27,603 nt of DNA from Saccoglossus kowalevskii (Eukaryota; Hemichordata; Enteropneusta; Harrimaniidae), in the NCBI RefSeq assembly GCF_000003605.2, contig NW_003107604.1, positions 28,336 to 55,938 of the forward strand. The letters run 5' to 3'. Positions 1 to 9,600 of this stretch are shown here, piece after piece. Each line of letters opens with the position of its first letter. Positions within the stretch are counted from its first letter, which is position 1. Both the position numbers and the translations under genes were made by a program. The notes beneath the pieces were generated by a model. It saw nothing but the letters and a program-made list of their open reading frames with translations, had not been told where the DNA came from and ran no database searches.

Positions 1-1650
1 GGGTTAAACATACCACTACATGGTAAGTGAGTTTGTTTTCTGCAACCAAAGGTTAGACATACCACTATATGGTTAGTGAATTTGTTTTCTGCAACCAAAG
101 GTTAAACATACCACGATATGGTTAATGAATTTGTTTTCTGCAACCAAGGGTTAAACATACCACTACATGGTAAGTGAGTTTGTTTTCTGCAACTAAAGGT
201 TAGACACACCACTATATGGTTAGTAAATTTGTTTTCTGCAACTAAAGGTTAAACATACCACTATATGGTTAGTAGATTTGTTTTCTGCAACCAAAGGTTA
301 AACACACCACTATATGGTTAGTAAATTTGTTTTCTGCAACTAAAGGTTAAACATACCACTATATGGTTAGTAGATTTGTTTTCTGCAACCAAAGGTTAAA
401 CATACCACTATATGGTTAGTGAATTTGTTTTCTGCAACCAAAGGTTAAACATACCACTATATGGTTAGTGAATTTGTTTTCTGCAACCAAAGGTTAAACA
501 TACCACGATATGGTTAATGAATTTGTTTTCTGCAACCAAGGGTTAAACATACCACTACATGGTAAGTGAGTTTGTTTTCTGCAACTAAAGGTTAGACACA
601 CCACTATATGGTTAGTAAATTTGTTTTCTGCAACCAAGGGTTAAACATTGCACTATATGGTTAGTAAATTTGTTTTCTGCAACCAAGGGTTAAACATACC
701 ACTATATGGTTAGTGAATTTGTTTTCTGCAACCAAAGGTTAAACATACCACGATATGGTTAATGAATTTGTTTTCTGCAACCAAGGGTTAAACATACCAC
801 TACATGGTAAGTGAGTTTGTTTTCTGCAACCAAAGGTTAAACATTGCACTATATGGTTAATGAATTTGTTTTCTGCAACCAAAGGTTAAACATTGCACTA
901 TATGGTTAGTAAATTTGTTTTCTGCAACCAAGGGTTAAACATTGCACTATATGGTTAGTAAATTTGTTTTCTGCAACCAAAGGTTCAACATTGCACTATA
1001 TGGTTAGTGAATTTGTTTTCTGCAACCAAGGGTTAAACATTGCACTATATGGTTAGTAAATTTGTTTTCTGCAACCAAAGGTTAAACATTGCACTATATG
1101 GTTAGTGAATTTGTTTTCTGCAACCAAGGGTTAAACATACTACTATATGGTTAGTGAATTTGTTTTCTGTAACCAAGGGTTAAACATACCACTATACGGT
1201 TAGTGAATTTGTTTTCTGCAACCAAGGGTTAAACATACCACTATACGGTTAGTGAATTTGTTTTCTGCAACCAAAGGTTAAACATACTACTATATGGTTA
1301 GTGAATTTGTTTTCTACAACCAAGGGTTAAACATTGCACTACATGGTTAGTGAATTTGTTTTCTGCAACCAAAGGTTAAACATACTACTATATGGTTAGT
1401 GAATTTGTTTTCTGCAACCAAGGGTTAAACATTGCACTATATGGTTAGTGAATTTGTTTTCTGCAACCAAAGGTTAAACATACTACTATATGGTTAGTGA
1501 ATTTGTTTTCTGCAACCAAAGGTTAAACATTGCACTATATGGTTAGTGAATTTGTTTTCTGCAACCAAGGGTTAGACATTGCACTATATGGTTAGTGAAT
1601 TTGTTTTCTGCAACCAAAGGTTAAACATTGCACTATATGTTGAGTATATT
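1..1650. repeat. 49-bp tandem satellite array, about 33 copies, open at the left edge
   Basis: The unit runs GGTTAAACATACCACTATAT, then GGTTAGTGAATTTGTTTTCT, then GCAACCAAA, and repeats every 49 bases with almost no length change. Variant units differ at a few fixed sites: ACATACCAC, ACATTGCAC or ACATACTAC in the first third, and TTAGTGAA, TTAGTAAA or GTAAGTGAG in the middle. The last unit decays near 1640. The left end is cut by the window, so the true array is longer. The period is not a multiple of three and no reading frame stays open, so I read it as non-coding satellite or minisatellite DNA. Confidence 0.97.
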
Positions 1651-3281
1651 TGTGCAGTGTCCTCCATAGACCATTTCAAACAATACATGTAGATGCATGT
1701 TTCTTGAATATTAATGAGCAATATGTTTGTACAAGTGCTTTTTCATTATTCATTCTCTGTTTCATTTTAAAACAGTAGCATATTTGTATTCCCATGATAA
1801 AAATGTTTTCTTTTATTTGAAAAAAAAAATAGTTTCATTACGTTCAATGAATACAAAATATTATATTAAAATATTATTGATCCTAGCATACATTATACAA
1901 TATTATATAGAATGACAAGAATTGTTATTGTCAATATCACGATAAAATGTGAAAAAAATGTTACATTCATGACCCTCAAATTTATAACTTTAAATTACAT
2001 TGATTCATGGTGCACAATTAGAACACATTGTACAGATACAAAATACATAAAAATATAAAAAAACAACAAAGAAAAATACAAGTTACTTATCTTTCATTTG
2101 TTATTATATACAGATCAATTCTATTTATACAATGCTTATTATAGAATGTGTCATGGTCTGACTGCTACTAATATGATACTCAATACTAGTTATTAATTAT
2201 ATAGCTGTATTTCATATTAAAGAATGCATATACTTATTTAATAAATTATAAACTTCTTGTCATAGGCACAAAGCTACCAATTACACTGCATACATATTCT
2301 GTATGATTTTGATTTCATCAGGGCATGTTTATTTCTATTCATATCATATATGTGATCAGACTATAATAAACATCTGCTACACAGCAGCAGCATTTTCATA
2401 CATTCTACATAAGTCAAAGGTCACTCATTTGTAAACACCAGCAGGGTATAATAAGTGTCAAATAATATGTGCACAGGCTGTAAGGCAAACTCCTACTAGT
2501 AAATATATAAAGCCTGAATAATTAAATTACTGCGTGCCAATCACTGGACAGTGATGGGTTATTGTGTATGAATATATTTGTCATTAGACAAATCATGATA
2601 GAGATACAAGGCCCAGAAATATATTCAGGAGTTTGGTCAGTTTATAAATCACAGCTGATTTGGTCATGTTTTTCAGAAGTAAAGTAAGTTTTCATCATTA
2701 ATAGAAGCACAATTTTTATAATTTAAAATTTATATATAAACATATTTTTCAGATTTCCCTAACCATAATATATTAATAGTACATACAATGGTTATATAGT
2801 TTGACAAGACTATGGAGCACTTAAACTTGGATTGTTACTGATCAGAAATAATTATAAATAAATCAGAACACATTGAGTGTGCCATAAAAAAACAGACGTA
2901 TATACAGTTTGGTAGGTCAATAAAATTTGCCCACAGATCTGTTCTTGTGCTGACCTATCATTTTGGGCTACAAAAAGGACATATTGGGCATGATACATTG
3001 CAGTCATGGCAAACTGAGATTGTGGTTGATATGGATAGGTATTAAAATAACAATGTTACCATGAAAATGGGAGCATCAAAGTTATAAGATGTATGTTACA
3101 TTGTTTGTAGAAATTAGGATTCTGAACGTAATGATACCTGAGGCGTAAGTTGAATAGTGGATTAATTGTAATACTACACATTTTAGTTTCTACATATTAA
3201 GTTATTTCATCCTCTATTGTATTGTTGTGGTTTACAATGATTGATTTCATACAATGTGCATAAATCTGTCAACCATGTTAT
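1651..3281. other. AT-rich intergenic stretch downstream of LRRC45
   Basis: It lies between the end of the 49-bp array and the likely polyadenylation signal of the minus-strand LRRC45 gene. It is rich in A and T with short homopolymer runs. I see no conserved reading frame, RNA gene or repeat structure in it. The short open frame at 1727-1915 is low-complexity and not convincing. Confidence 0.6.
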
Positions 3282-3287
3282 TTTATT
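3282..3287 (-). terminator. Likely polyadenylation signal of LRRC45
   Basis: The minus strand reads AATAAA here, about 46 bases after the LRRC45 stop codon at 3333-3335. It is the first canonical hexamer after the stop, which suggests a short 3' UTR. Other A/T-rich hexamers lie further downstream, so longer transcripts cannot be excluded. Confidence 0.55.
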
Positions 3288-3332
3288 TCAGATCTATAAT
3301 GTACATTATTTACATCAACAATTTATATGAGT

Positions 3333-3683
3333 TTAAGACTTGTAAGGAGAAGCTGAAGGTGACGCTCTAGAGCTACTTACGTAACTCATTATTGCTGACT
3401 GTAACATATTAACACGTTGCGCTTCGTCTTCACGTATTCTAGCCATCTCCGCTTCCTTCATTCTCAACTTCTCAGATAACACTGACAGCTCGGATTCACG
3501 AGCTGCCAGAGTCTCTCTGTGTTGTTTAGATTGTTCCAGCATCTGCTTTTCAAGTCTCGTGCATTTTTCGCGAAGATCTTCCACTTCTTGGAGGTCAGAT
3601 TCCATTCGACTTATCTGTTTCTGGTAGTTCAACTTTACTTTATTTACTTCTGCTATAGTTTCATTACTTTTTCCGGATAATTC
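3333..3683 (-). CDS. LRRC45: LRRC45 coding exon 11 (terminal)
   Basis: Acceptor TATTTCAG. It encodes [15 protein letters not shown] to the stop, with the conserved [20 protein letters not shown] block and a Ser/Pro-rich tail ending SPYKS. A GTAAGT (minus strand, 3380-3375) sits in the tail and could act as a donor. The read-through tail resembles the family ending, so I keep it as coding. Confidence 0.94.
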   Translation of the reverse strand, partial: ELSGKSNETIAEVNKVKLNYQKQISRMESDLQEVEDLREKCTRLEKQMLEQSKQHRETLAARESELSVLSEKLRMKEAEMARIREDEAQRVNMLQSAIMSYVSSSRASPSASPYKS

Positions 3684-6600
3684 CTGAAATAATAGAAAAA
3701 TTGAATTAGACAGTAAAACATAATGATACACAAAAAATATACCAGGGTAACTGTGATACAGGATATTCATACATACACATTAAGAAAATATTAATTTTGA
3801 GACATATTTAAGTATTTAAAGACAGTTTAATATTCAACTGTAAATTCACCTGAATGCTTGCTGCAACAATAAATTGTTTACACTGTTTCCAAGTAATGAT
3901 ACTAATAAGTTTAGTAATCAAAAGCAAGACATCACATCCATCAAGCACATCACATTCATCAAGAATGCATCACATTGCAGAACAATGCATCACGTTCATC
4001 TAGAACAATGCATCATATTCATCTAGAACACATCACATTGCAGAACAATGCATCACGTTCATCTAGAATAATGCATCATATTCATCTAGAAAGTATCATA
4101 TTCATCTAGAAATTATCATATTCATCTAGAACGCATCATATTCATCTAGAACACATCACATTCATCCAGAACAACACATCATATTCATCTAGAACAATGC
4201 ATCATATTCATCTAGAACAACACATATTCATCTAGAACAACGCATCACATTGCAGAACAATGGATCACATTCATCTAGAACAACGCATCACATTGCAGAA
4301 CAATGCATCACGTTCATCTAGAATAATGCATCATATTCATCTAGAACATGTCATATTCATCTAGAAAGTATCATATTCATCTAGAACGCATCATATTCAT
4401 CTAGAACACATCACATTCATCCAGAACAACGCATCATATTCATCTAGAACAATGCATCATATTCATCTAGAACAACGCATCACATTGCAGAACAATGGAT
4501 CACATTCATCTAGAACAATGCATCATATTCATCTAGAACAATGCATCACATTCATCTAGAACAACACATATTCATCTAGAAAGTATCATATTCATCTAGA
4601 ACACATCATATTCATCCAGAACAATGCATCATATTCATCTAGAACAATGCATCATATTCATCTAGAACAATGCATCATATTCATCTAGAACAACGCATCA
4701 CATTGCAGAACAATGGATCACATTCATCTAGAACAACGCATATTCATCCAGAACAATGGATCACATTCATCCAGAAAAATGCATCATATTCATTTAGAAC
4801 ACATCACATTCATCCAGAACAACGCATCATATTCATCTAGAACAACACATGATGAGAAAGAATTGGTGATTCAATATGCAAGCTTTTTGATATTTGTTCT
4901 CTAATCGATGACATTATACTGATAACGAAAAGATTTATGAATTTCTAAAAAGTTATATCTTTAAGGTTTTATTTACCAAATTCAAGTCCTCCAGCTTCCT
5001 TTTCAATGACTCAACCTCAAGAGTAGCATTGCTGTATTTGGATTGGAACTCTGCAACCACCTGACTTTGTTGTGAATTGTGCTGTTGTAGGTCATCTTTT
5101 GCATTCTGTAGCATTCGGATCTTGTCTTCTAAGTGTTTACTTCTTTGTAGCTATAAATTTAACATATGGATGGTGTTATTTTAAAATTATTTATCATCTT
5201 CAGGGTAATGGCAATAAATAATATAAAACAAACTAAGTGAAATATCGAAAACAATACAGGCAAATATAAAAAAGGGAATGATTCAATTATAAAACATAAA
5301 ATTGTGTACCTCCTCTTCTTTGACTCTCTGCTTGGTTTGTAATAAATTTTCTTCATGTCCCATCCTTTCCGATAATTGAATTGCTTTTATTCTGCTCACT
5401 TCCTCTTCTAGGTTTAATCTGTGATGTTCCAATTTCTGTATCCTGTCTTTTAAGGCTTTTTCAGTGTCCTCTGCATCCTCTCTCACTCTCTGTAGCTCTT
5501 TCTCATGTTTCTGCTGAGCTTCTCGAAGGGCCTCCTTCGACTTCTGCTTCTCAACACTTATTTTCTCTACAATAACAATAATAATATGCAATGAAATAAC
5601 AAGTAGTCATAGGACTGAATGCACAAATATAATTTATAGAATAGTAATAATTGCTAATAAACATAGTTTGTTATTTGTGAATATAATATACTCAAATTAA
5701 AATTGAAAACAGATGATAATTAAAATGTAAACACAGATGAATCACTCTCCTACAATATTTTGCTATTGATTCAACATGATTATCATTTATAAAACAATTC
5801 AAATTTTCAGCACATTCAATTGTTGGCGATTGCTTCTACTTTAAATTTGATTGTTTGAATTTCATATACTGATTTGTTTGAAAAGTGTTCTATGTACATT
5901 CAAAAAGATTCACTTTTGTAACAAATTACTGTGGCCAGGATTATAATGAATTTAGACAAACCTTCAAATATTTCCAGTTCTTATCAACCCTTATTCTTAT
6001 CATCAAGTATTTTACATAATACTGGTGGTCTTAATTATGTTATATAAATGATTTCAGAGTAAAATTTTAAGAAATAACAGGTTTCACCTTTGTCAAATTA
6101 ACTTTCGAACAAGTTTTTAATAACTTTTACTCACCATCTGCTTGAGTGGCTTTTACTTTCATCTCAGCATTTTTTTCAGTAATATCTTCTTTTAATTCAT
6201 ATATCTGTTCTTGTTGCTGTTGACACTTTCGTTCCAATTCATCGACTCTATTTTCCAATTTCATGTTTCTGTCTTGAGTATCTGATAGCTCTTTTATTAG
6301 CTTGTTTTCAGATGAGTGTTTTTCCTGTAAGAGTATACACATGTATTCTTTGAATGCAGTAATTTTTTTCATCAAAATGTTGACGCCGTGGAATGTGCTG
6401 TCAATTTGATAATACAGTAAAATATATGAACCATATTTGGCAACATATATACTGTGAGGTCTAACATAATTTTGTTATTTATCACTATGCACGTTTAAAA
6501 ACTAAACCAATTCTTACAACTGTGATCACTGATCAACTAGTTTTTTTAATGTACTTGACATGTTCTAACTGGCATTCCACGGCCGACTGAGAATGAGTAA

Positions 6601-9600
6601 TTAAAAAAGAAAAGAAGCAGTTAATGGAGGTTGATAATTGAACTATTAAATCATAATGTCAATCTCTAACCCAACATCATGTTTAGAAATCCTAGCTCAA
6701 CCGGTCACTGTAGCCTAGTGGTTGTTGCATCAGACTCATAGCCGGTAGATCCAAGTTCAAATCCTATTTGGGCTGAACATCTAAGGGGTCGACCCCTACT
6801 CTGGGTGAGTGTGCTACAGACTCAATGGGAAGGCCAATTCCACAGGCTGAGATTCATTCACTAACGAATGTGACTTTGGGGGAACCTCGGTTATGATCCG
6901 GAGGTGCTTGTGTTCGACCGAGCCTGGTTGATGCCAGGATAATGCATTAAATGCGTAAATAATTCATTTGGTTCATTGCGATAACCCACAGACATGATTA
7001 GTTTAATGTTGATAAAAATGCATAATGATTATCTATTATTAGCCCATTTCTGATATCTAAAAAAAAAACAGAGTTTAATAGAATGAATTCATTACAGAGG
7101 TGTTCTGGAATTAGACTGAAAACCATGGATGAAGATTCAAATGTATTTTCTGTATGTATATAAATTTTGATACTGTGAATCACTTTTGTTTTCAAGTTGT
7201 GCATCTCAAATTGCAGACAAATATTAGTTGCCAAGCTTCCCATTTGAAAAGCAAATCTTAAATATTGAATTAATTTCAATGTGTCTCCAATACTTTCAGG
7301 ACATAGGAGTTCTTTCTAAGCTTTCTTTGATCTGTTTTCACTTGTCTCAGTTACGTTACTGTACTAAACATAATAAGATTACTTGGCAACATACTTTTAA
7401 AGTGGTAAAATTATGTCAATGAACAAATGTGAAAACAGCAGATTATATATTTTAAGTGAACACCATCATATAGCTCAGAATATAGTGTGAGAACCCATAA
7501 TGTGTGTACTAGTACAAGACAAATATCCATAAAAATATTACAATTCATTTTACAACAGTTTTAATTAAGTATGGTTTTATTGAAGACTACTTTACATGAC
7601 TACCAGCAGATTTGCAGTAAATAGTGTGTTAAAATGTATGGATGTTTATAATTACTTATGCAAAAAGAGCATTATACAATAGAAATTCTGTCGTTGCATA
7701 TCCCTCTTCTCTAAGATCTATGATTAGATACCATAGTTATTAAAGGAAGGGATTAAGTCAGCTATAAGGGATGAAAGTGTGCAAAATGAAACCATATCAA
7801 AATGCAGCGACTGCAGCCATTATTGTACTCACATCTCTTTCTAATCTGAGTTCCTCTTGGTGCTTTACCACCATCTCTGAATTATCTTGTCTTACCCTTT
7901 CCACCAAGTCAGCCAACTCTCTGGCTTTTTGTTCTGCTAGGGCATTAGATGCTTCTGTCATAGACAATCTGAAAAAGTGAGATTATAATAATATAATAAT
8001 TACTTTTAAGTTGACTATGGGCCAAATTAACATAATTTTTCATTGCCTACAAATCTTGATTAAAATCTTAAAAATTCAAAAATTGACTTGGTGCTCAAAG
8101 GTAAAAGTTGAATAATAAAAACAACACGTTTTACAAGGATTTCAAAAAGTATTCACTCAGCCCGTGTGGAATATGATATTATGAGGTTATTACGAGAACA
8201 CTGAAATCGTATCGACTGACACAAAGCGGAGGGCAATGCTTTTCAGTATTGCCTAAGTGCATACTTTGCAGTATTCTCGTCATAACCTTATTATTATATT
8301 ACTCGCTTTCAATAATAATTTAATGAAAGATAACAATCCAAAACATCGTGCACTGTCCATGGAATTCTACTTCTTTTATAACGTGGTATAGTGTTTCTGT
8401 GTTAATGTAAACCAAAGAAAATGTTTAAATGTGACATACACGTGATGCACAATTTCCAAAGAAAATGCGTTCACTTTCGAACATGTCTGTACAGTATTTC
8501 CAGACTGATGAATTCTATTGTTTTCGGTGTCTGATGTATATTAATGTGGGTATATTTTCAAAATAATCTATATTTCTTACTTTGCAGCTATTGACTTAAA
8601 AGCTGTTTTTCTTTCCTCCAATGCTTCCTGTAATTGTCCAATCCGGTATGACGTATTCCTATTTGACCTACCCATGGAGTCTTGCTGATGATCAAGTCTA
8701 TCCATTAAGTCGGAAACCTAACAATAAACATGTGCATATGGTGTCAGTTTAAATTACACCTTATCCAGGGTTTGTTCAAAGTGGCACCTGCTAGGAATAA
8801 GATTATTCTTATATCGTACAAAATTGTATAATCCACACATAAAGCAATTTGAGATTTTGAATCAAATCACCAAATAAAACATCAAGTTTAGTCATGTCAA
8901 GAAATTATGAAGAACAGACAGATGAACTCACGCCCAACACAACCCAAAACAAAGCCCCTGTTTTAGATTTTGTCCGCCACTTGGTAAAAAGATTTGCCCG
9001 TCTGTTTTCACCATACATGTGTATTTGTCTGAACTACTTGTCACATTCATCATTACAACACTAGAATCATTCTTATAACGAACCATTTAAATACCACACA
9101 GCCAGCAATGCAAAAAACATTAGTCATAGTGATTTTAGGGATGACATTTTAATAACTTGAATGCAAAATGGTAAATTTCTTGTTTTGGGTACTAGATGCG
9201 TAATAATATTTTATATTCTGAAAACCCATCTATGTATGGTTATGAATGTACAATTCAAAGAAGTAAGTCACATAAATAGAAGAACTATTACAATACCTGT
9301 TGTCTCTTCTCATTTTTTAGCTGTCTGATTTCTCTGCTGAGTATTTCTTGCCGTGTCTTATGTTGATTAGTAACTGATTCTCTGTCTTCGTTGCTAGCTA
9401 GGGCCACCTCTAAAAAAAAAAAGAAAACATTCATTATGATATGCATAAAATCCAGAAATCAGTATATGATTTTTTTTCAATTCAGCGACATGCAGAAAAA
9501 AGACATACAGTTGCTTTGTACATGTATTAACATTAATGATTCCATGAATGAAATAGTTATTTTAAGAGTTTTTGTCTCTAAAGGTATAAAGTTAAAGACT

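Noticed and set aside
1-1650. CRISPR array
   Set aside because: The units are contiguous 49-bp tandem repeats without unique spacers, in clearly eukaryotic DNA.
3930-4850. Heat-shock element array (ATCTAGAAC in each unit)
   Set aside because: Each unit has only two of the required blocks, one with a mismatch, at irregular spacing.
4713-4904. Plus-strand open frame in the intronic minisatellite
   Set aside because: It is built entirely of the 23-bp repeat and lies antisense inside an LRRC45 intron.
6701-6775. Functional tRNA gene
   Set aside because: The A and B boxes fit, but the acceptor and T stems do not close and a long SINE body follows.
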